Source: Bradyrhizobium sp. MOS002 (GTDB taxonomy: Bacteria > Pseudomonadota > Alphaproteobacteria > Rhizobiales > Xanthobacteraceae). Taken from it: DNA of 64,000 nt. The notes under the pieces are model-generated. The model was not told the DNA's origin. It saw only the letters and a program-made list of their open reading frames with translations, and did no database searches. The position numbers were made by a program, and so were the translations under genes. Where the stretch lies: positions 635,501-699,500 of the forward strand of contig NZ_PYFX01000001.1 in NCBI RefSeq assembly GCF_003020115.1, read 5' to 3'. Positions 18,901 through 28,335 of the stretch are shown in pieces. Positions within the stretch are counted from its first letter, which is position 1. Every line of letters starts with the position of its first letter.

Positions 18901-19008
18901 CCCGTCGTGCAGCACGTGATGCAGGACGCGCCATTCCCGGCCGTGCTGCTCTCGGTGCCCCTGCATGTCGATGCACGCGCGGCGAACAATTGGGACGAGG
19001 CGCACTGA
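15946..19008 (+). CDS. polA: DNA polymerase I
   Basis: A 1020-residue PolA. A Lys/Ala/Thr-rich leader of about 35 residues precedes the 5'-nuclease domain (DGSGYIFRAYHA, FEADDLIATY, GDSTDNVPGVPGIG), then a 3'-5' exonuclease-fold domain (about 405-600) and the polymerase domain with motif A DYSQIELRLLAEI, the O-helix RRRAKAINFGIIYG and motif C LQVHDELIF. The exonuclease metal ligands are mostly lost: the Asp-x-Glu of E. coli (355/357) is Glu434-Ile-Arg436, the Asp424 equivalent is Thr513, and only the Asp501 equivalent (Asp591) remains. Polymerase and 5'-nuclease should work, but proofreading probably does not. The start is the ATG at 15946. Confidence 0.95.
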   Translation: MPKTSPKTSPKTTAKAETKPAAATAAAKPVAARATGKGDHVFLVDGSGYIFRAYHALPPMNRKSDGLQVNAVLGFCNMLWKLLREMPEDNRPTHLAIIFDKSEITFRNKIYPEYKAHRQPAPDDLIPQFALIREAVRAFDLPCLEQVGFEADDLIATYVRQACERGASATIVSSDKDLMQLVTDCVTMYDTMKDRRIGIPEVIEKFGVPPEKVVEVQALAGDSTDNVPGVPGIGIKTAAQLIVEYGDLEQLLFRATEIKQPKRREALIENAEKARISRQLVLLDDKVDLEVPLDDLAVHEPDARKLIAFLKAMEFSTLTRRVAEFSQIDPANVDADPGYSSGASVFSPLPPSDVVPAPGAGAPAQAPAGQRNTSASKEDKAASPKGAPISLAAAREEALRKLPVDRSKYQAVKTLAELNAFIARIHDAGHVAVEIRANSIDPMQADLCGIALALAPNEACYVPLAHKQSGGGAGLFDAGLAPDQVKHTDAIEALRPVLESPGILKIGFDVKFTAVMLAQHGIMLRNTDDAQLISYVLDAGRGSHAIEQLSERWFGHAMLKENELLGSGKGKITFDQVPIDKAAALSAEGADVTLRVWRVLKPRLVAEHMTTVYETLERPLVSVLARMERRGISIDRQVLSRLSGDFAQTAARVEAEIQQIAGEPVNVGSPKQIGDILFGKMGLSGGTKTKTGAWSTTAQVLDELAEQGHDLPKKILEWRQVSKLKSTYTDALPTYVNAQTHRVHTTYALAATTTGRLSSNEPNLQNIPVRTEDGRKIRRAFIATPGHKLVSADYSQIELRLLAEIADIPVLQQAFRDGLDIHAMTASEMFGVPIKGMPSEIRRRAKAINFGIIYGISAFGLANQLGIGREEASAYIKKYFERFPGIRAYMDETRDFCRSHGYVTTLFGRKMYYPDIKASNASVRAFNERAAINARLQGTAADIIRRAMTRMEDALVRKKLSAQMLLQVHDELIFEVPDAEVEATLPVVQHVMQDAPFPAVLLSVPLHVDARAANNWDEAH

Positions 19009-19042
19009 TCCGTCACCGTGATCGAGTCCAGAGGCGAACTGC

Positions 19043-19678
19043 GTGAGTGATCTCAGCCCGCTGCTCGCCTTCGCGCTGACGGCGCTCGTCATCGAGATCA
19101 CGCCCGGTCCCAACATGACCTATCTGGCCGCGCTGTCGCTCTCGCGCGGCATGCGCACGGGCTTTGCCGCGGTGGCCGGCATCGCGCTCGGGCTGATGAC
19201 CTATGGCGTGATCGCGGCCTTCGGCCTCGCGGCGGCGATCGACCATTCGCCGTGGCTTTATGGCCTGCTGCGATGGGGCGGCGTCGCCTATCTGCTGTGG
19301 CTTGCCTGGGACGCGTGGTCGGGCAAGGAGGACGCCTCGCCCGGCAGGACGGTCGGCGCCGACGCGCGGCCGTGGCCGGCGTTCCGGCGCGGCCTGATCA
19401 CCAACCTGCTCAACCCGAAAGCCGCGATGTTCTACGTGGCGGTGTTGCCGGAGTTCGTGCGCGCCGATGCCGGCTCCGTGGTCCGGCAGACGCTGATGCT
19501 CAGCGTCATCTACGTGGCGATCGCCACGCTGATCCATGCGGCGATCGTCACGCTGGCGGGCTCGCTGCAATCGACCATCGACGTCGCGAATAACCGCAAC
19601 GTGGTGCGGGGCTTGTTCGCCCTGGCGCTGGTCGCGATAGCGGTCTGGTTCGCGTTCACCACCGGCCAGTCGGGTTGA
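19043..19678 (+). CDS. LysE/RhtB family amino-acid exporter
   Basis: A 211-residue, six-helix membrane protein. The family signature EITPGPNMTYLAALSLSRG is near the N-terminus and GLITNLLNPKAAMFYVAVLP in the middle. These proteins export amino acids or homoserine-lactone-like compounds. It uses a GTG start at 19043 after AGAGGCGAA. Another member of the family lies 80 bp downstream on the same strand; the two are moderately similar in motifs but clearly diverged. Confidence 0.88.
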   Translation: MSDLSPLLAFALTALVIEITPGPNMTYLAALSLSRGMRTGFAAVAGIALGLMTYGVIAAFGLAAAIDHSPWLYGLLRWGGVAYLLWLAWDAWSGKEDASPGRTVGADARPWPAFRRGLITNLLNPKAAMFYVAVLPEFVRADAGSVVRQTLMLSVIYVAIATLIHAAIVTLAGSLQSTIDVANNRNVVRGLFALALVAIAVWFAFTTGQSG

Positions 19679-19758
19679 ATTGTCCTCCGAGCAATTGCGC
19701 GATGGCCCGGCGCGGCCTCGCATATTAGAACCGTGCCGTCTCCCGCACCGGTTCAGCC

Positions 19759-20394
19759 ATGCCCCACACCTCCGCCCTGCTCGGCTTCGCCCTCGTCTGC
19801 CTCGGCCTCGTGCTCACGCCCGGGCCGAACATGATCTACCTGATCTCGCGTTCGATCACGCAAGGGCCGGCGGCGGGCATCGTCTCGCTCGGCGGCGTGG
19901 CGCTCGGCTTCGTGTTCTACATGCTGTGTGCAGCGTTCGGGATCACGGCGCTGCTGCTCGCCGTTCCCTTCGCCTATGACGCGCTGCGCTTTGCCGGCGC
20001 CGGTTATCTGTTGTGGCTGGCCTGGCAGGCGGTGAAGCCGGGTGGTCGCTCGCCGTTCCAGGTGAAGCAGCTTGCGATCGACAGCCCTCGCAAATTGTTC
20101 GCAATGGGGTTCGTCACCAATCTGCTCAACCCGAAGATCGCGATGCTGTATCTCGCGCTGCTGCCGCAGTTCATCGATCCCACCGCCGGCAGCGTGCTGA
20201 CGCAGTCGGTGGTGCTCGGCGCGATCCAGATCGCGATCAGCGTCAGCGTCAATGCCATGATCGCGCTCGCGGCAGGATCGATCGCGCTGTTTCTCGCAAG
20301 CCGGCCAAGCTGGATGCTGGTCCAGCGCTGGCTGATGGGCACGGTACTGGCCGGGCTTGCGGTGCGGATGGCGGTCGAGGCGCGGAAGGTGTAG
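19759..20394 (+). CDS. LysE/RhtB family amino-acid exporter (second copy)
   Basis: A 211-residue six-helix transporter with LTPGPNMIYLISRSITQGP at the N-terminus and FVTNLLNPKIAMLYLALLP in the middle. It has the same length and family as the preceding gene, probably an old tandem duplication or side-by-side recruitment; substrate unknown. The ATG at 19759 is well placed before the first helix. Confidence 0.88.
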   Translation: MPHTSALLGFALVCLGLVLTPGPNMIYLISRSITQGPAAGIVSLGGVALGFVFYMLCAAFGITALLLAVPFAYDALRFAGAGYLLWLAWQAVKPGGRSPFQVKQLAIDSPRKLFAMGFVTNLLNPKIAMLYLALLPQFIDPTAGSVLTQSVVLGAIQIAISVSVNAMIALAAGSIALFLASRPSWMLVQRWLMGTVLAGLAVRMAVEARKV

Positions 20395-20421
20395 CCGACC
20401 GCCGCGAACCACACCCCGTCC

Positions 20422-20554
20422 GTGTCCGGACGCCCCGCGGCGCGCTTGCGCTGCTGCGCAGAGCCGGGACCCAAAAAGCTAAGAACGAGATCGCAGAGGC
20501 ATGGGCCCCGGCTCTGCAGTGCACCGCTTGCGCGCTGCACTGCGTCCGGGGCAC
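20422..20554. repeat. Palindromic repeat (GTGTCCGGACGC family)
   Basis: It begins GTGTCCGGACGCCCCGCGGC and ends GCGTCCGGGGCAC. Inner arms AGAGCCGGGACCCA and GGGCCCCGGCTCT are complementary, as are GCGCTTGCGC-rich segments. It lies between the convergent LysE and GST genes, where it may act as a bidirectional terminator. Confidence 0.8.
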
Positions 20555-20574
20555 TAGGTGAGAGAGCTGAGAGA

Positions 20575-21210
20575 CTAATCCAGCTTCGCCTCCATGCCCC
20601 GCTTTACCGCCGGGCGTGCCATCAAGGCCTCGTACCAGCGCTTGACGTTGGGGAAGTCGGCCAGGTCAACCTTGTGGCGAGGGTGACGCCAGGCCCAGCC
20701 CAGGATGGCAAAATCGGCAACCGAGAGCTCGCCGGCCACGAAATCGCGGGCCTCCAGCCGGCGGTCGAGCACGCCGTAGAGCCGTCGGGTCTCCGCCATG
20801 TAGCGCTTGAGGCCGTAGGCGCGGTCCTGCTCGTTCTCCAGCGCGATGAAATGATGCACCTGGCCCGGCATCGGCCCGAAGCCGCCCATCTGCCACATCA
20901 GCCATTCATAGACGGGGATGCGGCCTGAAAGCGATTTCGGCAGGAATTTGCCGGTCTTTTCGCCGAGATAAAGCAGGATCGCCCCCGACTCGAAGATGCT
21001 GACCGGCTTGCCGTCCGGGCCATCCGGGTCGAGGATCGCGGGAATCTTGTTGTTGGGCGAGAGCTTCAGGAAATCCGGGGCCATCTGCTCGCCCTTGCTG
21101 ATATTCACCGGGATCACCTTGTAGGGCAGCCCCATTTCCTCCAGCGCGACCGAGATCTTGCGGCCGTTCGGCGTGTTCCAGGTGTGCAGCTCGATGGTCA
21201 TTTGTCGCAT
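20575..21210 (-). CDS. Glutathione S-transferase, Nu class (YfcG/YghU-like)
   Basis: A 211-residue GST: thioredoxin-like N-domain and all-helical C-domain. The opening [15 protein letters not shown] and the [14 protein letters not shown] loop are those of the YfcG-type disulfide-bond oxidoreductases, in which a Thr-Pro-Asn motif replaces the usual catalytic residue. [15 protein letters not shown] is the glutathione-binding strand-helix. Two ATGs (21210 and 21201) fit; GGGAAGGAA lies just before the first and at better spacing for the second. It is divergent from pyrE. Confidence 0.88.
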   Translation of the reverse strand: MRQMTIELHTWNTPNGRKISVALEEMGLPYKVIPVNISKGEQMAPDFLKLSPNNKIPAILDPDGPDGKPVSIFESGAILLYLGEKTGKFLPKSLSGRIPVYEWLMWQMGGFGPMPGQVHHFIALENEQDRAYGLKRYMAETRRLYGVLDRRLEARDFVAGELSVADFAILGWAWRHPRHKVDLADFPNVKRWYEALMARPAVKRGMEAKLD

Positions 21211-21375
21211 TTCCTTCCCGGGGATATCTGGCATCCACCTACTCCAGAAGGTTGCACCCCCACAACCGGCGGGCCGGGATGGCCGATCCCTGTTGACGGG
21301 GGAAGCCCCCTCTGGAATGTCGGGGCCGTCGCGGATAAATTCCGCCACCTCCAAAAACGCTCCCGAGGGCCCGCC

Positions 21376-21939
21376 GTGTCTAAATCAGCCTCCCGCGCCC
21401 GCCTGTTCGAGATCATCCGCCGGCGCTCCTTCGGCCGCGGCGAGGTGACGCTCGCGTCGGGCCGCAAGAGCGACTTCTACTTCAACCTCAAGCCGACCAT
21501 GCTCGACCCGGAGGGTGCGACGCTGCTCGCCGAGCTGACCTATGAGGCGCTGAAGGACGACCAGCTCGATTTCATCGGCGGGCTCGAGATGGGCGCGGTG
21601 CCGCTTGCCGGCGCGCTGGCGCAGATCTCCTGGATCAAGGGCCATCCCATCGCGGCCTTCTTCGTGCGCAAGAAGCCGAAGGAGCACGGCGCGAAGCTCG
21701 CGATCGAGGGGCTGCCCAGGGGCGAGACGCTGGAGGGCAAGCGCGTCGTGATCGTCGAGGATGTCACCACCACCGGCGGCTCGGCGATGAAGGCGGTGGA
21801 AGCGGTGCGCGAGACCGGCGCGGAAGTGGTGCAGGTGCTGACCATGGTCGACCGCGAGGAAGGCGCCGACGACACCTTTGGCGCGGCCGGCCTGCCATTC
21901 CGCTCGCTGTACAAGGCGTCGGAGTTCTTGAAGGCTTGA
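21376..21939 (+). CDS. pyrE: Orotate phosphoribosyltransferase
   Basis: A 187-residue type-I phosphoribosyltransferase that converts orotate and PRPP to OMP in pyrimidine synthesis. The PRPP loop is [14 protein letters not shown], orotate-contacting residues are in [14 protein letters not shown], and the catalytic loop holds RKKPKEHG. The frame is open upstream to 21184, but homologues begin close to the GTG at 21376 ([14 protein letters not shown]), which was chosen. Confidence 0.93.
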   Translation: MSKSASRARLFEIIRRRSFGRGEVTLASGRKSDFYFNLKPTMLDPEGATLLAELTYEALKDDQLDFIGGLEMGAVPLAGALAQISWIKGHPIAAFFVRKKPKEHGAKLAIEGLPRGETLEGKRVVIVEDVTTTGGSAMKAVEAVRETGAEVVQVLTMVDREEGADDTFGAAGLPFRSLYKASEFLKA

Positions 21940-21947
21940 GCGCTTTC

Positions 21948-22118
21948 TTCCCCCTCGCCCCTTCTTACGGGGTCGCGACGAGCTTCGCTCGCGCTGAGAG
22001 GGTTGGGGTAAGGGACCTCTCTCCACAGATGAGATAGCCGTGAGGCCTGTACCCCCTCACCCGAATTTCATCTTCGATGCAATCCGACCTCTCCCCGCAA
22101 GCGGGGCGAGGTAAAGGG
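21948..22118. repeat. Palindromic repeat (CCCTCGCCCC...GGGGCGAGG family)
   Basis: The left arm begins CCCCTCGCCCCTTCTTACGG, and the right arm ends CTCCCCGCAAGCGGGGCGAG. It includes inner sequences typical of this family (CGCGACGAGCTTCGCTCGCG; GAGAGGGTTGGGGTAAGGG; CCCCCTCACCC). It fills the gap between pyrE and the next gene. Relatives are at 28129-28283 and, as a short piece, at 52671-52708. Confidence 0.75.
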
Positions 22119-22226
22119 CCCTCAACCGCTCATTTACCATCCCGCCTTATGGTGAATCATGTGCTGAGACCTGAGGGTCCCGGCCGGTTGGGTAGCGTCG
22201 GGTGGAGTAAGCGTTTGCGTACAGTC

Positions 22227-23039
22227 ATGTCCCATGCGCGCCGGTGGCGTCGCGCGATACTCGCAGCCGCCACATTGGCAGCACCGCTGCTTGCGGCTCC
22301 GGCCCCGGTTTCGGCCGAAGGCCTGTTCGACTTCTTCTTCGGCGGAATGCAGCAGCAGCAGCAGCAGCGGCCGCAGCGTGAGGTGCCGCAACAGGCGAGC
22401 TCCTACGCCGACCCCTTCACCGGCCAGCAGAATGCCGCAAGCCCGCAATACGTGCCGCCGACACGTGCGGCCGCGGCCGGCGGCTCGGGACCGGCGTTCT
22501 GCGTGCGCAGCTGCGACGGCAAATATTTTCCCCTGATGCGCGGCCTCACCTCGCCCGCGCAGATGTGTCAGGCCTTCTGTCCTGCAAGCGCGACCAAGAT
22601 CTATTTCGGCTCCTCGATCGACGGCGCGGCGTCGCAGGCCGGCGAGCGCTACGCCGATAGCGAGAACGCGTTCGCCTATCGCAAGGCGCTGCGCGCCGAC
22701 TGCACCTGCAACGGCCGCGAGCCGGTCGGCCTCGCTCCGGTCGATCTGGCGCTGGACTCGTCGCTGAAGCCCGGCGACGTGATCGCCACCAGCGACGGCC
22801 TCGTCGCCTATACCGGCATCCGCGTCGGCAACGACCAGACCGCGGACTTCACCCCGGTCGCCTCCTATCCCGGCCTCACCGCGCAGGTCCGCGCGCGGCT
22901 CGGCGAGATGAAGGTAGCGCCGGTGCGCGCCGAGACGGTGGCGGCGGATAGCCCGGCCGCGGAGATCGTGCGCGAGACGCTGCCCGACGTGACGGTGCCG
23001 AAGACTCAGAAGCCGGCGAAGCGGGCGGGGCTGGATTGA
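22227..23039 (+). CDS. Secreted DUF2865-family protein
   Basis: A 270-residue exported protein of unknown function. A signal peptide (HARRWRRAILAAATLAAP, cleavage near VSAEG) is followed by a Gln-rich run encoded by repeated CAG (after GGM), then a conserved cysteine domain: FCVRSCDGKYFPL, MCQAFCPASATKIYFGS and ADCTCNGR. Five or six cysteines suggest disulfides in the periplasm. This fits the DUF2865 family common in rhizobia. The ATG at 22227 gives a proper signal peptide. The poly-CAG tract is a possible slippage site. Confidence 0.75.
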   Translation: MSHARRWRRAILAAATLAAPLLAAPAPVSAEGLFDFFFGGMQQQQQQRPQREVPQQASSYADPFTGQQNAASPQYVPPTRAAAAGGSGPAFCVRSCDGKYFPLMRGLTSPAQMCQAFCPASATKIYFGSSIDGAASQAGERYADSENAFAYRKALRADCTCNGREPVGLAPVDLALDSSLKPGDVIATSDGLVAYTGIRVGNDQTADFTPVASYPGLTAQVRARLGEMKVAPVRAETVAADSPAAEIVRETLPDVTVPKTQKPAKRAGLD

Positions 23040-23042
23040 AAT

Positions 23043-23153
23043 CCTCATGGTGAGGAGCGCGGAACGCGCGTCTCGAACCATGAAGGCCCGGCTGCTGCGG
23101 CTCGGCCTTCATCCTTCGAGACGCTTGCTGCGCAAGCTCCTCAGGATGAGGGT
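23043..23153. repeat. Palindromic repeat (CCTCATGGTGAGGAGCGC family)
   Basis: The left arm CCTCATGGTGAGGAGCGCGG and right arm GCGCAAGCTCCTCAGGATGA are inverse, with inner CGTCTCGAACCATGAAGGCC and GGCCTTCATCCTTCGAGACG also complementary. It sits between convergent genes and probably terminates both. Confidence 0.82.
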
Positions 23154-23161
23154 TGAGACCA

Positions 23162-23593
23162 TCACCTTCCGATGATCACGCCGATCACATTCGGCGCCGC
23201 CAGATATTTCTCCTCGATCGCCGCGCGCGCGGCGGCGCGGTTGTCTGCCGTGAGCAGGCCGCGTTTTTCGGCCAGGATCATCCAGCAAAAACCCCACCAG
23301 TCGGTGAGCATGCCCTGATCGTCGACGAGGTCGTACCCCTGCTCGGCGGCGAAGATGCGCGCATGCGCTTCGTCCAGCGTGTCGAGGAACAGATGGTCCT
23401 CGGCCGAGAACAGATCGTCGCTGACGTCGTCGATGGTGTAGCCCCAGATCGACTGGCACACCGCGTTGAACTCGCGGTCGAACTGGTCGTCGTCGACCGC
23501 GTAGCGCCGCGCCGCCTGATGCAGCCGCGACAGCGACCGCGCGAAATCGGCGATCCTGGTGAGGGCAAATTGATCGAAGGCAATGGTGGACAT
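23162..23593 (-). CDS. Conserved hypothetical acidic protein
   Basis: A 143-residue soluble, acidic protein with no motif I recognise. It contains AARRYAVDDDQFDREFNAVC in its first third and a Trp-rich MLTDWWGFCWMILAEKRG segment towards the end, and no signal peptide or membrane helix. The ATG at 23593 has GAGG at good spacing upstream on the minus strand and was preferred to a further upstream codon. It stands alone between two palindromic elements. Confidence 0.65.
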   Translation of the reverse strand: MSTIAFDQFALTRIADFARSLSRLHQAARRYAVDDDQFDREFNAVCQSIWGYTIDDVSDDLFSAEDHLFLDTLDEAHARIFAAEQGYDLVDDQGMLTDWWGFCWMILAEKRGLLTADNRAAARAAIEEKYLAAPNVIGVIIGR

Positions 23594-23707
23594 GTAGTCC
23601 TCGCGAAGTCTGGCTGACGCTAGATATTGTGTCGGCAACGCGCCGAATCACAATGATATATCAAAGACTTGCTAAAGTGTTCTTAATTTGTTCTGATCTC
23701 CGCATAA

Positions 23708-24104
23708 TCGTCCCGGCGAAGGCCGGGACCCATAGCCACCGCTATCAGACATGTCGGAAATGGGTGCCGCGCAATGAATGCACCTGCCGCGTACTACGTC
23801 TACATTCTCGCGAGCCGACGGTACGGCACGCTATACATCGGCATCTGCAACGACCTCGGCAATCGATTGTCCCTACATCGTTCGGGACGCGGTTCGAAGT
23901 TCGTCAGCAAGTACGGCGTGACGCGGCTCGTCTATGTCGAGACATACGCAACTCCATCCGAAGCAATCGCACGTGAGAAAGCGCTGAAAGAATGGCAACG
24001 TGACTGGAAGATTCGCCTGATCGAACAAGAAAATCCGGATTGGCGCGACCTGTCTGATCTTCTCTGACTGCGGTGGTTATGGGTCCCGGCCTTCGCCGGG
24101 ACGA
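23708..24104. mobile_element. 397-bp element: GIY-YIG nuclease gene inside 34-bp terminal inverted repeats
   Basis: The left end (23708-23741) starts TCGTCCCGGCGAAGGCCGGG and runs on through ACCCATAGCCACCG. The right end (24071-24104) is its inverse with one mismatch in 34 (ACCCATAACCACCG). The only coding sequence inside is a 97-codon GIY-YIG nuclease gene. The ends match those of the non-coding palindromic repeats at 4884, 15730 and 59513. The layout suggests a mobile element in which this copy carries the enzyme. No target-site duplication is evident. Confidence 0.65.
23774..24067 (+). CDS. GIY-YIG endonuclease (YhbQ/UPF0213-like)
   Basis: A 97-residue single-domain GIY-YIG nuclease: YYVYILAS is the first strand (GIY position), GTLYIGICNDLGNRL the YIG strand and helix with the catalytic Arg, KYGVTRLVYVETY the following strand, and AIAREKALKEWQRDWKIRLI the helix with the metal-binding Glu, ending in the family's NPDWRDL. 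Nothing in the active site looks lost, so it should cut DNA. The gene fills most of an element bounded by 34-bp inverted repeats; the ATG is 33 bp inside the left repeat and the stop 4 bp before the right one. GC content is lower than in neighbours. Confidence 0.9.
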   Translation: MNAPAAYYVYILASRRYGTLYIGICNDLGNRLSLHRSGRGSKFVSKYGVTRLVYVETYATPSEAIAREKALKEWQRDWKIRLIEQENPDWRDLSDLL

Positions 24105-24130
24105 CACCGTTTTATAGCGCGCGACCAGCC

Positions 24131-24385
24131 TCACATCGCCGACATCAACCTATCCCCGCACGCGCTCGCGTAAAACTTGCCGCCGCATTGGCGCTTGATG
24201 GCGGCGCAGCGGGTGGCGGGGGATGCGTTTTGCGGGACGGTAAAGCCGCAGCTGAGGCCGTCGGCGCTGCGGCCCATCTTGCCGGCGGCGAAGGCGGCGC
24301 TGGAAGCCGCGATGCAGACGACGAGGAAGGTGGCGGCGGCGATTTCGATCAGCCGTCGCATCACAGGTCTCATCAGAGCTTTCAT
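24131..24385 (-). CDS. Small secreted cysteine-containing hypothetical protein
   Basis: An 84-residue protein with a signal peptide (RRLIEIAAATFLVVCIAASS, cleavage near AFAAG) and a mature part of about 50 residues with four cysteines (SCGF, TRCAAIKRQCGG, SACGD). It is probably periplasmic; no known family recognised. The ATG at 24385 has GGAGACG upstream. Starts at later Met codons (MRPVM, MRRLI) are possible. It lies just beyond the GIY-YIG element. Confidence 0.6.
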   Translation of the reverse strand: MKALMRPVMRRLIEIAAATFLVVCIAASSAAFAAGKMGRSADGLSCGFTVPQNASPATRCAAIKRQCGGKFYASACGDRLMSAM

Positions 24386-24582
24386 GGGACGTCTCCTCCA
24401 CACTGATGGCTGAATTGGCCGCCATTCTAGCACCAAATCCGCGTTTCCCCGTATGCGTCCGGGTTCCCAAATCGGCCCGTTCCTTGCATAATTTTACGCC
24501 AGCGCAGTGCACGGTCGCACCAGCGACGGTTCCGGTGCACGGGCAAGATGCGTAGGGTCAGTAGTGTTCTCGCGACCAGGAA

Positions 24583-27108
<2,526 letters not shown>

Positions 27109-27194
27109 ATTTCCGCGGCACGGACTTCCATTATCTGCGACGTCATTGAACAAGACGGCGCCGACTGTCATATGATGACCGTCAGCGCACCGCT

Positions 27195-27280
27195 CGTCAT
27201 TGCGAGAAGCGCAGCGACGAAGCAATCCAGACCGCCTCCGCGGAAATGGGCTGGATTGCTTCGCCACGCTCGCAATGACG
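27195..27280. repeat. 86-bp palindromic repeat (CGTCATTGCGAG family)
   Basis: It begins CGTCATTGCGAGAAGCGCAG and ends CGCTCGCAATGACG, with inner GACGAAGCAATCCAG and CTGGATTGCTTCG inverse to each other. It lies 25 bp upstream of the thioesterase-like gene and may overlap its control region. Confidence 0.88.
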
Positions 27281-27304
27281 ACGGGTCGGCACCGAGGACC
27301 AACG

Positions 27305-28120
27305 ATGCACGCCAAGCTCCCGCACCCTTTCGACGACGCCACGCGCGTCACCGCCGGCGATTCAAGCTGGCAGGGACACACCAGCGATGATTACTGGGCC
27401 TTTGTCGGCCCGTTCGGCGGCATCACGGCCGCGACGATCCTGCGCGCGCTGATCGAGCATCCGCAACGCGCCGGCGAACCGCTGGCGCTCACCGTCAATT
27501 ACTGCGCACCGATCGCGAAGGGGTCGTTCGATCTGGACGTGCGGCTGGTGAAGGCCAACCGCTCCAGCCAGCACTGGAGCGTCGAACTGTCGCAAGGCGG
27601 CGGCGAGGTCGCAACGCTCGCCTCCGCCGTATTCGCCGAACGCCGGCCGTCCTGGGAGCACAGGGTGGCGCAATATCCTGATGCAAAGCCGTTCGAAGAG
27701 ACGATGCCGTTCCCGAAGATCGCGGCGTCCTGGGCCAACCAGTATGAATTCCGCTTCGTCGAGGGCGAGATGCGGATCGGCCCGCCCAAGTCCGAGCTCG
27801 CCAGCACCTATTCGAAAATCTGGATCAGCGACCGCACGCCGCGCAAGCTCGACATGCTGTCGCTGATGTCGATGTCGGACGCCTTCTTCGGCCGCATCTT
27901 CCACGCGCGGCGCGAACTGGTGCCGTTCGGCACGGTGTCGCTGACGACGTATTTCCACACGGACAGCGAAGAGCTCGCGGCCGAGGACATCACGCGCGTG
28001 CTGGCGACGGCCGATTCCAAGATCATGCACAAGAGCTACGCCGACCAGAACGCCGAACTGTGGTCGCCGAACGGGAGGCTGCTCGCGACGAGCACGCAGA
28101 TCGCGTATTTCAAGGCGTGA
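27305..28120 (+). CDS. Acyl-CoA thioesterase-like protein (double hotdog fold)
   Basis: A 271-residue protein resembling TesB/acyl-CoA hydrolase-type double-hotdog proteins: YWAFVGPFGGITAATILRAL at the N-terminus matches the substrate-helix region, with AVFAERRPSW closing the first hotdog. The second half contains DMLSLMSMSDAFFGRI and GTVSLTTYFH, the usual position of the catalytic loop. Substrate unknown. The ATG at 27305 directly follows the palindromic repeat; the reading frame continues into the repeat but this is not coding. Confidence 0.78.
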   Translation: MHAKLPHPFDDATRVTAGDSSWQGHTSDDYWAFVGPFGGITAATILRALIEHPQRAGEPLALTVNYCAPIAKGSFDLDVRLVKANRSSQHWSVELSQGGGEVATLASAVFAERRPSWEHRVAQYPDAKPFEETMPFPKIAASWANQYEFRFVEGEMRIGPPKSELASTYSKIWISDRTPRKLDMLSLMSMSDAFFGRIFHARRELVPFGTVSLTTYFHTDSEELAAEDITRVLATADSKIMHKSYADQNAELWSPNGRLLATSTQIAYFKA

Positions 28121-28128
28121 GCGGGCTC

Positions 28129-28283
28129 TTCCCCTCTCCCCTTGCGGGAGAGGGTGGCTCGTCGCGAAGCGACGAGACGGGTGAGGGGTTCTCTCCGCGA
28201 GCACTTCTCTTGCGATTGAACGCGAGGAGAGAACCCCTCATCCGGCGCTTCGCGCCACCTTCTCCCGCAAGGGGAGAAGGAAG
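28129..28283. repeat. Palindromic repeat (CCCTCTCCCCTTGCGGGAGA family)
   Basis: The left arm CCCCTCTCCCCTTGCGGGAG and right arm CTCCCGCAAGGGGAGAAGG are inverse, with inner GGTGAGGGGTTCTCTC and GAGAGAACCCCTCATCC also paired. It sits between the convergent thioesterase-like and pckA genes, next to the pckA terminator. Confidence 0.85.
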
Positions 28284-28284
28284 A

Positions 28285-28316
28285 TAAAAAAGGGCGGCCT
28301 CGCGGCCGCCCTTTTG
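28285..28316 (-). terminator. Rho-independent terminator of pckA
   Basis: On the minus strand the 8-bp stem GGGCGGCC / GGCCGCCC (28292-28299 and 28304-28311) with a 4-nt loop is followed by a run of six T. It begins 25 bp after the pckA stop codon. Confidence 0.9.
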
Positions 28317-28335
28317 AATTTCAAGCGAAGCGAGC

